From the NCBI RefSeq assembly GCF_022200785.1, contig NZ_CP087585.1, positions 3,658,001-3,722,000 of the forward strand: a stretch of DNA of 64,000 nt, in the 5' to 3' direction. This stretch comes from Pedobacter mucosus (GTDB lineage: Bacteria; Bacteroidota; Bacteroidia; Sphingobacteriales; Sphingobacteriaceae). The notes under the pieces are model-generated. The model worked only from the letters and a program-made list of their open reading frames with translations, did not search any database and was not told the DNA's origin. The position numbers and the translations under genes are program-made. Of the stretch, positions 38,684 through 49,583 are shown piece by piece. Position 1 is the stretch's first letter, and each line of letters begins with the position of its first letter.

Positions 38684-39226
38684 TCATTTAAATACTAAAT
38701 TTTCAACATTGCTAAGTTTAATACTGATTGAAGGCAATCCAAAATTCGCTCTATCCGCTATCTTCCCTGAAATTTTAAATTGAGCTTGAACGCCAAACAA
38801 TTGTTCTACCTACCGATTCTTATGGTAAGTTCCTTATCCACGAGGCTAGTATGTTGGTCAATAATTTTTCCTGTTCGTCTTCCAAGGTAGAAATTCCATT
38901 GGTAAAATAGGTCAAAGCCGTTGTCTAGTTTGCTACTCTTCAATCTTATAATTAAATTGAAATTTAGCTTGTTTGGTCAACGCTAAATTCGTAAGGTAAC
39001 CAGTAATTTTATAACTGAATGGTTTTTGACTAGCAGACACTAGAACTATCCGCTTTAAGAATTTTTCAAAGTCTATATCATCACCTATTTTGATATTAAA
39101 AATGTGGCTATTGGTCCAATAGGCGCATATTAGACCTTTATGACAACAATCAAGTAATTGATTCACTCTAAAATAATACTCAAAATCATTCATGCTATCC
39201 GGTGACTTAGCAAAGTGAAGATACAA
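38684..39226 (-). pseudogene. Probable decayed gene of unknown family
   Basis: An ATG at 39226 opens a 97-codon frame ending at 38933 (NIKIGDDIDFEKFLKRIVLV, ending QFNYKIEE). Beyond its stop, protein-like stretches continue in other frames on the same strand: FTNGISTLEDEQEKLLTNIL in one frame, then QAQFKISGKIADRANFGLP up to a stop at 38684. This pattern fits a longer gene broken by at least two frameshifts. I cannot name the family. The alternative is a real 97-residue protein with chance frames after it. Confidence 0.35.
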
Positions 39227-39551
39227 AATTATTCTTTAAAGTTGTACCAGCCTAAGATAGCTTGTTGAAGCAAAGAAACTTATAGACAAATCATATCTTG
39301 TGATGACTTTGATCATATTTATAATGAATATGTTTCCTAAATTAAGGTTTAAATTTTCGTTTCTGATTTAAGGATTTTTTAAAAACAAAATCTACTTTTA
39401 ACATATTAGCCAAAAGCAACAGACATTCATTCTAAACCCGATCGAAGCGAGATGCCGATTTTTCAACGGCAGAAGCGTGAGCGGGACTGAAATCCGCCAC
39501 TACTTGAAAAACATTCATTTCCAAAAAACTGCCAATATAAAAACTGGGGTT
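39227..39551. other. Non-coding spacer
   Basis: No open frame was found. The part at 39430-39510 is GC-richer than its flanks and contains GCGGGACTGAAATCCGCC; it resembles the kind of repeat debris also seen near 49460-49520. No terminator hairpin was identified. Confidence 0.35.
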
Positions 39552-40223
39552 CTATTTACTCATTCCAGCCAATGCATTTATAGTTAATGCAACAATAACA
39601 GTATTAAAAACAAATGAAATTAAACTGTGTAACAATGCCAGCCTACGGATTTCTCTCGAGGAAATCTCCACATCAGAAACTTGAAAAGTCATACCCAGTA
39701 CAAACGAGAAATAGGCAAAATCAATAAAATCTGGCTCTTTATCTCCCGGAAAATCTAAACCGCCGCCCTTATCTCTATCAACAATACTTTCCTTATCGCC
39801 ATAATATAAGTGTGCATAACGCATAGTAAAAGTAGTATGAACTAAAAACCAGGATAAAAACATTCCTAAAATTGCCACAATAAGGTTTAGCGGTTTTATA
39901 TCTTTATTAAGCAACAATAATATAACGGCAAGCAACCCAGCAAAGGTAGAAACCAGTACAACAGCAAATATTTCGCTTCTTGTTTCATCCTGGATTTTCG
40001 CTTTTAAATGTGTTTCGGATGCGCTTGTGTGAAAAAACATATGCCAATGCATGGCTATTAACGACACACAAAAACAATCCCAACCTAACATAATACGCGT
40101 TAACGAATCTAAATTGAAAAACAAAGTGCCTAAATAAACTACTATACCAACCGCCAAACTTAACAATAGCACCTGCAAAGCTGTTAACTTTTGAAAGCTA
40201 CTTAATTTAGGTTTTGTTATCAT
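39552..40223 (-). CDS. DUF1345 family membrane protein
   Basis: The protein has 223 residues with about six membrane segments. It shows the DUF1345 pattern: MLGWDCFCVSLIAMHW, TTFTMRYAHLYYGD, and DFIDFAYFSFVLGMTFQVSDVEIS. The function is unknown. Its ATG overlaps the stop of the methyltransferase gene by one base, so the two are coupled. Confidence 0.9.
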   Translation of the reverse strand: MITKPKLSSFQKLTALQVLLLSLAVGIVVYLGTLFFNLDSLTRIMLGWDCFCVSLIAMHWHMFFHTSASETHLKAKIQDETRSEIFAVVLVSTFAGLLAVILLLLNKDIKPLNLIVAILGMFLSWFLVHTTFTMRYAHLYYGDKESIVDRDKGGGLDFPGDKEPDFIDFAYFSFVLGMTFQVSDVEISSREIRRLALLHSLISFVFNTVIVALTINALAGMSK

Positions 40224-41005
40224 TAAAATTTCAATTTAAAGTGTTCTTTTGCCTGGCCTTTTTTGAAATAAACAAGTCCAATCCAGAATAAGTCGATAGT
40301 AATGGAAACTTCAGGATGCTTTTTGATTTCCTGCCAAGCTTCTTTCATGCCTTTACTCCAATATATATCATCAAAAATTAGCAGCGAATTTTCAGTAACT
40401 TTTGGCAAACACCATTTAAAGTAATTTAGTGTAGCTTCTTTACGGTGATTTCCATCTATATATACAAAATCTAAACTTGGTTGTTTAGCGATAATATCAG
40501 GCAAAATGGAGTCGAAGTTTCCTACATGAAGTTCAATATTATTTAAATCCAGCTCTTTAAAATTATTCTTCGCCACCTCGGCTGTTTGTGGACAACCTTC
40601 TATGGTAATGATTTCTGCTTCTGGGTTAGCTTTTGCGAGGTAAGCAGTTGTAATCCCTAAACAGGTTCCTAGCTCAACTGTACTTTGCGGCTTAGTGTTT
40701 TGAGCAAGGCGATAAATTAATTGTGCTAACTTAGGACTTTTAAGTGCATTTTTCGCGATTTGGCTTACTTTCTTAATCCGATTTTTATTTAAGTGAGAAC
40801 CCGCTCCGAGATCTGTTACAGTGATTGTAGAATCGTCATTAAAAAGTTTTTTTCGCTGTTGTTCTATATTATTATAATCAGTTTTAGTGTTAAAATCGTA
40901 AATTACCTCATCAGCTAATTGATAGACAAAAGGCGAATGCGTTCCGTGTCTGCTTTTAGCAGTTAACCGGTGTTTAATATAATCTGTAATAAATTGAAAT
41001 AACAT
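40223..41005 (-). CDS. Class I SAM-dependent methyltransferase
   Basis: The protein has 260 residues and is soluble. The SAM-binding loop is STVELGTCLGITTAYLA (about 113-130), followed by the acidic strand IITIEGCP and the motif LDFVYIDGNHRKEATLNYF. It resembles O-methyltransferase-like proteins; the substrate is not indicated. It is translationally coupled to DUF1345 downstream and divergent from the SirB1-like gene. Confidence 0.88.
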   Translation of the reverse strand: MLFQFITDYIKHRLTAKSRHGTHSPFVYQLADEVIYDFNTKTDYNNIEQQRKKLFNDDSTITVTDLGAGSHLNKNRIKKVSQIAKNALKSPKLAQLIYRLAQNTKPQSTVELGTCLGITTAYLAKANPEAEIITIEGCPQTAEVAKNNFKELDLNNIELHVGNFDSILPDIIAKQPSLDFVYIDGNHRKEATLNYFKWCLPKVTENSLLIFDDIYWSKGMKEAWQEIKKHPEVSITIDLFWIGLVYFKKGQAKEHFKLKF

Positions 41006-41048
41006 AATATTGCAAAAGTAAATAACACCGCAAACGTATGTATCTTTT

Positions 41049-41921
41049 ATGGAAAATAACGCAGAGATAAGTGCTTTAGTTAAATTATTGGATGATCCTG
41101 ACCAAGAGGTTTATCAGCATGTAGAAAAAAAATTGCTCGAATATGGAGGGGAAGTAATTCACTTTCTAGAAAATGCCTGGGAGCAATCTTTCGACGGGCT
41201 TTTGCAAGAGCGAATTGAAAATATTGTACACCAAATTCAGTTTAATACGGTTAAAGAAGATTTAAATCTTTGGCATTTAAGTGGTGCTTTTGATCTTTTA
41301 CAAGGTGCATTAATTATCAATCGCTACCAATATCCAGATTTAGACGAGCAAAAAGTTATTAACCAAATCGAAGAAATTAAGCGTGATATTTGGTTGGGCC
41401 TTCAAAATGAAATGAGTTCGGTTGAAAAGGTAAAACTGATAAATCATATTTTATATCAACAATATGGTTTTGGAGGAAATACAAAAAACCATCACGATCC
41501 TCAAAATTCTTATCTGAATCAGGTTTTAGATAGTAAAAAAGGCAATCAGATTACTTTAGCCATTATTTATTCTACGCTGGCTCAAAAGCTAGATTTGCCT
41601 ATTTATGGCATCAATTTACCGCAGCATTTTATTTTAGGTTATATTGATGAGAGCAAACAAGAAGGCAAAGAATATGGTGTTTTGTTCTATATTAATGCTT
41701 TTAACCGAGGTAATATTTTTGGAAAACATGATGTTGATCAATTCCTTCGTCAACTTAATTTAGAAGCGCTGCCAGAATATTATCGTCCTTGCAGCAATAC
41801 TGATATTATTCGCCGAGTAATTAGAAATTTAATTTCAGCTTATGAAAATGCTGGGGCAATAGAAAAAGTTGCTGAATTAACACAACTTCAAGATATTTTA
41901 GCCGAAGAAAAAAAAGAATAA
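41049..41921 (+). CDS. SirB1-like transglutaminase-superfamily protein
   Basis: The protein has 290 residues and is soluble. The N-terminal 70 residues are HEAT-like helices. The rest matches the SirB1/Transglut_core2 family: VEKVKLINHILYQQYGFGGN, DPQNSYLNQVLDSKKGNQI, and LPIYGINLPQHFILGYID. The catalytic Cys of transglutaminases is not evident at the GNQITLAIIY position, so enzyme activity is doubtful. It is divergent from the methyltransferase gene, with a 43-base gap. Confidence 0.85.
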   Translation: MENNAEISALVKLLDDPDQEVYQHVEKKLLEYGGEVIHFLENAWEQSFDGLLQERIENIVHQIQFNTVKEDLNLWHLSGAFDLLQGALIINRYQYPDLDEQKVINQIEEIKRDIWLGLQNEMSSVEKVKLINHILYQQYGFGGNTKNHHDPQNSYLNQVLDSKKGNQITLAIIYSTLAQKLDLPIYGINLPQHFILGYIDESKQEGKEYGVLFYINAFNRGNIFGKHDVDQFLRQLNLEALPEYYRPCSNTDIIRRVIRNLISAYENAGAIEKVAELTQLQDILAEEKKE

Positions 41922-41953
41922 AGGTGTGTTATTTTAGCTTAAAATGGCGATTA

Positions 41954-42038
41954 TCGTCATTCCTAACCTAATTACAATCTTGAAGCAAATATTATAAATG
42001 CGTCTGCTTCAAGATTCCAACTTACGTAAGAATGACGA
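41954..42038. repeat. Nested inverted repeat between convergent genes
   Basis: An outer perfect 9-base inverted repeat (TCGTCATTC 41954-41962 with GAATGACGA 42030-42038) encloses a perfect 12-base one (AATCTTGAAGCA 41976-41987 with TGCTTCAAGATT 42005-42016). It lies between two convergent genes, so it could act as a terminator, but it has no T-run and looks more like a REP or MITE-type element. Confidence 0.6.
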
Positions 42039-42104
42039 CTGTTTGAATGTTTTTCTTTAATAAACAAATCCGACCACTTTGGATACAATTTTTATTTTGT
42101 AAAC

Positions 42105-43037
42105 CTAATTGGTTAAAACCATTTTAAACTTTTGCGTTTTTAACCACATCGCCATTAAATTAAACCAATCAGTTGAGCTGGTTTTATTAATCAACCCAAA
42201 GCCATGCCCGCCTTTTTCGTAATAAAGCACGTTTGCTGGGATTCTTGCACTATCTAATGCTTTTTTCATGAGTTCACTATTCGCTACAGGAACTGTTTTA
42301 TCATCTTTCGCATGCACCAAAAATGTTGGTGGTGTATTCTTATTTACATTCTTGTTTGCAGAGAAATAATGCTTTAAACTATCTGATGGATTTGGACCCA
42401 AAAGGTTTTTCATTGTTCCGGTATGTACCGATTCTTCAAAACTAATTACTGGATAAACCAAGACTTGGAAGTTTGGACGAAGGCTAATTTTTTCTTGATC
42501 AATAATCTTTATATCGCTAAAATGACTACCTAATGTAGATGCGAAGTGCCCACCGGCAGAGAAACCTAAAATGCCAATCTTATTGGCTTTGATGTTATAT
42601 TTTTTAGCATTTTTTCTAACTAAATAAATAGCTTGCTGTGCATCTTGTAAACAGGCATACGTTTTATCAATCATTATCTCATCACTAGGCAAGCGATATT
42701 TAAGTACAAAAGCGGTAACTCCAATGGCATTAAATCGCTTTGCAACATCAGTACCTTCATGACTAAAAGCAAGCGCACTATATCCCCCACCAGGGCAAAT
42801 GATAACTGCAGTTCCGGTGGCTATATTTTTGGGAGCCTCAAAAATAGTGAGTGTAGGGATGGAAACCTTGGTAATGCTTAGCGTTTTATTTTCCCGCACC
42901 AATGTATTTTCCACATAATTTGCTGGAGTTGGTTTTGCGCCCGGAACACCATCAGCATATAATGGAATAATTTCTTGAGCTTTAGAAAGTGTAGCCATCA
43001 TAAAAAACAAGATTAGAAAGATTGATGATTTTGTCAT
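42105..43037 (-). CDS. Secreted alpha/beta hydrolase (acetyl-esterase/xylanase-like)
   Basis: The protein has 310 residues with a signal peptide (MMATLSKAQE). The oxyanion region is CPGGGYSALAFSHEG, the nucleophile elbow is GFSAGGH, the acid lies in VHAKDDKTVP and the His in GGHGFGL. This set is typical of the BD-FAE/esterase-lipase group that deacetylates plant polysaccharides or cleaves small esters. It is 10 bases after prfB on the same strand and may share its transcript. Confidence 0.9.
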   Translation of the reverse strand: MTKSSIFLILFFMMATLSKAQEIIPLYADGVPGAKPTPANYVENTLVRENKTLSITKVSIPTLTIFEAPKNIATGTAVIICPGGGYSALAFSHEGTDVAKRFNAIGVTAFVLKYRLPSDEIMIDKTYACLQDAQQAIYLVRKNAKKYNIKANKIGILGFSAGGHFASTLGSHFSDIKIIDQEKISLRPNFQVLVYPVISFEESVHTGTMKNLLGPNPSDSLKHYFSANKNVNKNTPPTFLVHAKDDKTVPVANSELMKKALDSARIPANVLYYEKGGHGFGLINKTSSTDWFNLMAMWLKTQKFKMVLTN

Positions 43038-43047
43038 TATTTTTTTA

Positions 43048-44122
43048 TTAAAATTCCATTAAATAAGCTTTCAAAAATTCATTAATATCGCCATCAAGCA
43101 CTGCCTGTGGATTAGACGTTTGGTAATTTGTACGGTGATCTTTCACCCTTCTATCATCCAAAACGTAACTTCTAATTTGGGAGCCCCATTCTATTTTCTT
43201 TTTTGAACCTTCTACAAGTGCTGTTGCCTCATTGCGTTTACGTTCTTCTATCTCATATAACTGAGATTTTAATAACCGAATGGCATTTTCTTTGTTTTGC
43301 AGCTGAGATCTGGATTCTTGATTTTTAATGATAATTCCCGAAGGTTTATGGTACAACCGAACTGCAGTTTCTACCTTATTTACATTTTGTCCGCCGGCAC
43401 CACCAGCCCTAAAAGTTTCAAATTCTATATCTGCCGGGTTAATGTCGATTTGTATAGTATCATCAACCAAAGGATAAACATATACTGATGCAAAAGAAGT
43501 GTGGCGACGAGCATTCGAATCGAAAGGAGAAATCCTGACTAAACGATGTACGCCATTTTCACCTTTTAGGTAACCGTAAGAAAAATCACCATCGAATTGA
43601 ATCGTAACTGATTTTATACCTGCAATTTCACCTTCCTGACTATCCTGCTCAGTAATTTTATAGCCGTTTTTTTCGCCCCACATCATATACATACGCATCA
43701 GCATGTAAGCCCAATCGCAACTTTCCGTACCACCGGCGCCAGCAGTAATTTGCATTACGGCAGAAAGTTGATCTTCTTTATTGCGAAGCATATTTTTCAA
43801 CTCCAACGATTCCACAGCTTCTCTTGAAAGATCGTATTGTTCCTGTAATTCAGTTTCAGAAGCATCTCCAGATTGAAAAAAATCAAACATTACAGCTGCA
43901 TCTTCTACTGCTGCATTGGTTTGATCGAAACCATCAGTCCATTTTTTCTTAGAACTTATTTCTGCTAAAAGTTTTTCTGCTTTTTTTGGATCATCCCAGA
44001 AATCGGGAGCGAATGTTAATTTTTCTTCTTCACGGATAGCGTAAAGTAATTCATCAACGTCAAAGAAACCTCCTCAGCGACGTTACTCTGTCCCTTAAAT
44101 CTTGCAAATTCTCTTTTGTCAT
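43048..44122 (-). CDS. prfB: Peptide chain release factor 2 with programmed +1 frameshift
   Basis: The full product is 357 residues. Frame one starts at 44122 ([13 protein letters not shown]), runs 20 codons to an in-frame TGA at 44060-44062, then shifts +1 into GAC at 44061. The second frame reads [15 protein letters not shown] and continues to 43048 through the GGQ motif ([14 protein letters not shown]), which drives peptide release. RF2 reads UAA and UGA, so low RF2 favours the shift. A gene call starting only at 43890 loses the N-terminal 77 residues. Confidence 0.95.
44059..44074 (-). promoter_or_regulatory. prfB: RF2 recoding site (AGGAGG, CTT TGA C)
   Basis: AGGAGG (44069-44074) is followed by one spacer codon TTT, the slippery CTT and the stop TGA, then C. 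Spacing equals that of the E. coli site. The element is the autoregulatory +1 frameshift signal of prfB. Confidence 0.95.
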
Positions 44123-44201
44123 GCGGCAAATGTAATACTTATAAATTTTATTAATGAGCTATACTATTGGAAAGCAGAGCTGAATTATAAACAAAATTGT
44201 A

Positions 44202-45506
44202 TTATTTCTTGATTGCCATATAATCCAAGGTTAAATTAGATAATAGTTTTACACCAAGTACAAAACCACTTTCATCTAAATAAAAATCTGGTGTATGGTG
44301 AGACGGTGCCTTTAATGGGTCTTTCCCTTTTGGCATTCCACCTAAAAAAACAAATAAACCTGGCACCTTTTCTTGAAAAAACGAGAAATCTTCTGCGCCT
44401 GTAACCGGAGGTCTTAATAAAACATGATCTGCACCAGCTGTTGCTTGCATGCTTGGAAGCATTTTTTCAGTTAAGGCGATATTATTAAAAGTGACCGGAT
44501 AATGATTACTGTACGGAATTTTAACTTCTGCAGTTCCTCCACCAGCCTCAGCTGTTTTCGTTGCAATGGTTTTAATTCGATCGATAAACATGGCTTCATC
44601 TTCCTTACTAAAATTACGAACAGTACCCAGCATTTCAACCTTTTCAGGAATGATGTTAGAGCGAATGCCACCATTTATTGCGCCAATGGTAACTACACCT
44701 GGGTTTTCAGTAACGTTTAAATTACGACTTACAATGGTTTGCAAATTATTGATTATCTGTGCTGAAATCACAATCGGATCAATACTACTCCAAGGATAAG
44801 CACCATGTGCCTGGCGACCAGTTATCGTAATTTTCATATCGTTAACGGCGGCCATTGTGCCTCCTGGACGATAAGTTACATTACCTACTTCTGTTTGAGA
44901 ATTAATATGCAGACCAAAAATTACATCTACCTTCGGGTTTTCCAAAACACCTTGCTTAACCATTAATGCTGCTCCACCTTCTTCACCAAAAGGAACGCCT
45001 TCTTCCGCAGGCTGAAAAATGAATTTTACGGTTCCTTGAATATCTTTTTGCATCGATGCAAGCACTTCGGCAACACCCATTAAAATAGCCATATGACTAT
45101 CATGGCCGCAAGCATGCATCACGCCAACTTCTTGTCCATTATATTGTGTTTTTATTTTTGATGCAAAAGGTAAATTTACTCGCTCTGTTACAGGTAATCC
45201 ATCCATATCTGCTCTCAGGGCGACAACTGGACCAGGTTTGCCGCCTTTTAAAATCCCTACAACGCCTGTCTTGGCAACACCTGTAGTCACTTTTATTCCA
45301 AGCGATTCCAAATGTTTAGCAATGATACCGGCAGTTCTTACTTCTGTATTTCCAAGTTCAGGATGTTCATGAAAATCTCGACGCCAAGCAATTACTTTTT
45401 GTTCTATTGCATCAGCTTTTTTAGCAACTAATAAATTTGAAGCTGATTTTTGAGCGAAACTATTTAATGATAAAATCGAAAAGATAATGATGTATAGTTT
45501 TTTCAT
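44202..45506 (-). CDS. Secreted M20-family amidohydrolase
   Basis: The protein has 434 residues with a signal peptide (FSILSLNSFAQK). Metal-binding motifs of the M20D group are MHACGHDSHMA and QPAEEGVPFGEEGG, with ALRADMDGLP upstream and GAEDFSFF near the end. It should hydrolyse an N-acyl amino acid or a small peptide in the periplasm. A cytoplasmic relative is at 56479-57663. Confidence 0.93.
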   Translation of the reverse strand: MKKLYIIIFSILSLNSFAQKSASNLLVAKKADAIEQKVIAWRRDFHEHPELGNTEVRTAGIIAKHLESLGIKVTTGVAKTGVVGILKGGKPGPVVALRADMDGLPVTERVNLPFASKIKTQYNGQEVGVMHACGHDSHMAILMGVAEVLASMQKDIQGTVKFIFQPAEEGVPFGEEGGAALMVKQGVLENPKVDVIFGLHINSQTEVGNVTYRPGGTMAAVNDMKITITGRQAHGAYPWSSIDPIVISAQIINNLQTIVSRNLNVTENPGVVTIGAINGGIRSNIIPEKVEMLGTVRNFSKEDEAMFIDRIKTIATKTAEAGGGTAEVKIPYSNHYPVTFNNIALTEKMLPSMQATAGADHVLLRPPVTGAEDFSFFQEKVPGLFVFLGGMPKGKDPLKAPSHHTPDFYLDESGFVLGVKLLSNLTLDYMAIKK

Positions 45507-45582
45507 TAATGAATTGGTTTAGTTTAGGTTTCACTAAACTAATCAATTTTTAGAAGAGAAAAAATTTGGATTAAACAGAAAT

Positions 45583-45608
45583 GGCTATGCAGGTTAAACT
45601 ACATAGCC
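45583..45608 (-). terminator. Weak hairpin after the NHL-type lipoprotein gene
   Basis: A 7-base perfect stem (GGCTATG with CATAGCC) with a 12-base loop sits 6 bases after the stop of the gene at 45614. There is no immediate T-run, only an AT-rich tail. Confidence 0.35.
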
Positions 45609-45613
45609 TCATT

Positions 45614-46795
45614 CTAACCTTTTTTGAAAACAACGATTTTTCGTAGGTATACGTCATTAGTAATAATTTCATCATTAACACCTAGCGCAATAGCTTGTGC
45701 AAAATTTAACTGACCAACACCTATCTTTTCTTGAACATCGCCGTTCTCATCTGTTTTTATTACATAAGAAACACCAGCAACATATAAATAATCCCCTTTT
45801 GCTTTAATAGCCTTGTAATTATCAGACGTTTTCCAAGTTCTTAAATATTTTCCTGTCTTATCAAATACCTGCATCCTACCTTCATCGCTTACATATATAT
45901 TACCTTTGAAATAACAAACTCCAAGTGGAGTAAAGAATTGTCCGTTAGCTCTACCTTCAATTCCAAATTTCAAAAGTAAGTTGCCATTTTGATCATACTT
46001 CTTAATTCGGTCATTTAAACTATCAACAATCCAAATATTCTGATCATCATCTATGGTCAACTCCTCCACGTTACCAAACCCATTGTCTCCGGTTCCGTAA
46101 ACACCCCACTCTTTTATCAATTGTTTATTGGCATTAAATATTTGAATGTAACTACTACTTTGTGTTCGAGTTGCTACATAATTTCCATTGTTGAAAAAGC
46201 CAATTGCCCTTGCGCCAGAACCACTATAAAAAAGCTCCATGAAATTTCCGTTTATACCAAATTTTTGTACTCGGTTCAAACTTTCATCGCTAACGTAAAT
46301 ATTACCTGTTTTATCTGTTTCTAGGTGAAGAGCAAAATCAAATTGTCCAACACCTTTTCCTTCAGAACCGAATGATAAAGCTTTGTAATAATTTAATCCA
46401 GATGTATAACCAAAATCTGCATCGCTAAATCTACTGTATGAAGCCGTATTATTAAATGTTCTTACCTTATAAAAGTTCTTAGTCAATGATTTAGCAATTG
46501 AAGTATCATCAAATGTTGTATCCGCAAGCTCTTTCAATAAAGCATATTTTTGCGTAATATTATCAAATCGCCATAGTTGATATTTCTGCGCAAGAGGCAT
46601 TGGTGTCCATGTTACGGTAATTTTTGTTCCATAAAAGCCTTTTGTCGCTTTCAAGTTTATTGGCCTATCAATATCCAAAGTATCTGTAATGGTCTTTGTC
46701 TCAATTTGAGTTTGAACATCTTTTTGACATGAAGATAATATGGCTGTAAATAATATAAGGCATAGTAATGCCTGGCAAGAGAGAGACTTAAACAT
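45614..46795 (-). CDS. NHL-repeat-type beta-propeller lipoprotein
   Basis: The protein has 393 residues with a lipoprotein signal (FTAILSSC). Residues 45-120 look like a fibronectin type III-like domain (PINLKATKGFYGTKITVTW). The rest holds NHL-like blades with repeated NIYVSDESLNRVQKF, IWIVDSLNDRIKKYD and NIYVSDEGRMQVFD. Such propellers usually bind ligands or partners at the cell surface. No catalytic residues were recognised. It is a single gene with about 100 bases to the M20 gene. Confidence 0.83.
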   Translation of the reverse strand: MFKSLSCQALLCLILFTAILSSCQKDVQTQIETKTITDTLDIDRPINLKATKGFYGTKITVTWTPMPLAQKYQLWRFDNITQKYALLKELADTTFDDTSIAKSLTKNFYKVRTFNNTASYSRFSDADFGYTSGLNYYKALSFGSEGKGVGQFDFALHLETDKTGNIYVSDESLNRVQKFGINGNFMELFYSGSGARAIGFFNNGNYVATRTQSSSYIQIFNANKQLIKEWGVYGTGDNGFGNVEELTIDDDQNIWIVDSLNDRIKKYDQNGNLLLKFGIEGRANGQFFTPLGVCYFKGNIYVSDEGRMQVFDKTGKYLRTWKTSDNYKAIKAKGDYLYVAGVSYVIKTDENGDVQEKIGVGQLNFAQAIALGVNDEIITNDVYLRKIVVFKKG

Positions 46796-46949
46796 GTTTT
46801 AGATTTTTTCTAAATATAAACCTTTTACCCAAAGTAAAAAGTAGTACTTTTCAAATAACATCATTTATTGTCTAGAATATAGTTACAAAAACTAATAACT
46901 TAATCGAGAATAAAAATTAATTTTTCGAACATTAAAAAGACTATTTTAA

Positions 46950-48632
<1,683 letters not shown>

Positions 48633-48655
48633 CTTTATTTAAAATATAAATTCAT

Positions 48656-48690
48656 AGCCGTTACTGCAAAAGTAGCGGCTTTTTGTTTTT
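48656..48690 (+). terminator. pgi: Intrinsic terminator of pgi
   Basis: A 10-base stem (AGCCGTTACT with AGTAGCGGCT, one G-U pair) and a 5-base loop are followed by TTTTGTTTTT. This is a classical plus-strand terminator 24 bases after the pgi stop. Confidence 0.88.
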
Positions 48691-48836
48691 ACAGGTAAAA
48701 ATTTATGAAACTTAAGTGCTCTTTGAAAATACTTAAGGCAAAATGAGTAAATTTATATAGATTTTTTAATCATCAGGTTATGGAATTTGTCGAACTTCCG
48801 CATCTTTTTAGTGTTACATTATTATAAAATACAGAC

Positions 48837-49370
48837 ATGAAACATTTAAAATCAATTTTGAGTTTCGCCTTACTAATAGCGGCAATTCAAACGTTTGCGC
48901 AAACTAATAAAGAAACTACCAATAAAATTGTAACTGCAAAGAACTATACTTTTGTGGCAAATATGGCTATCCCGATGGCGAACAATGATATTACCAATCT
49001 TCTAAATCGATTACCTGGCGGACAAGGTGGCAGTACCATTAATCTAACAGGATCTCAATATGATGTTCGCGTTACCAAGGATAGTGTTATCGCCTATCTT
49101 CCCTATTATGGCCGTTCTTTTAGTGCGCCTTATCCGGGATCAGATGGAGGAATAAAATTCACTTCTAAAGATTTTACCTACACAGAAACCAAAAATAAAA
49201 AGGGTGCTTATACTATTCAAATCAACACCAAAGATGTTAAAACTGAAAATTATCGGTTAACCATTAACATATCTACTAATGGATATGCATCTTTAATGGC
49301 AAGCAGTGTAAATAAGCAACCAATTAATTTTAATGGTTATTTAAGCGAATCTAAGAAGAAGGATTTATAA
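48837..49370 (+). CDS. DUF4251 secreted protein
   Basis: The protein has 177 residues with a signal peptide (LLIAAIQTFAQ). The mature part shows the DUF4251 pattern: KNYTFVANMAIPM, GSQYDVRVTKDSVIAYLPYYGRS and DGGIKFTSKDFTYT. The family is a lipocalin-like beta protein of unknown function restricted to Bacteroidota. It is a single gene. Confidence 0.88.
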   Translation: MKHLKSILSFALLIAAIQTFAQTNKETTNKIVTAKNYTFVANMAIPMANNDITNLLNRLPGGQGGSTINLTGSQYDVRVTKDSVIAYLPYYGRSFSAPYPGSDGGIKFTSKDFTYTETKNKKGAYTIQINTKDVKTENYRLTINISTNGYASLMASSVNKQPINFNGYLSESKKKDL

Positions 49371-49583
49371 TAAAATGGAAATTATTTAGACTTTGAAAAT
49401 GATAATTAGTCTTAGTTTATGAAAACGAAAGTTGGTAATGCTATGGCAAAATTAGTCCCGCCATTCGCTATAGCCCTCATAAAAATTCGGGGCTGCCGCT
49501 ACTGTCAGGTTTAAAAATCAAGGCAGTGTTTCAAACGTAAAATATGACGTAAATCGATGCTTATTATCATAACAAGAGCATAA

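Noticed and set aside
43048..43890. Short release factor 2 starting at 43890, or a broken prfB because of the TGA at 44060-44062
   Set aside because: The upstream 20 codons, AGGAGG and CTT TGA C form the classical programmed frameshift site, and the joined product is full length.
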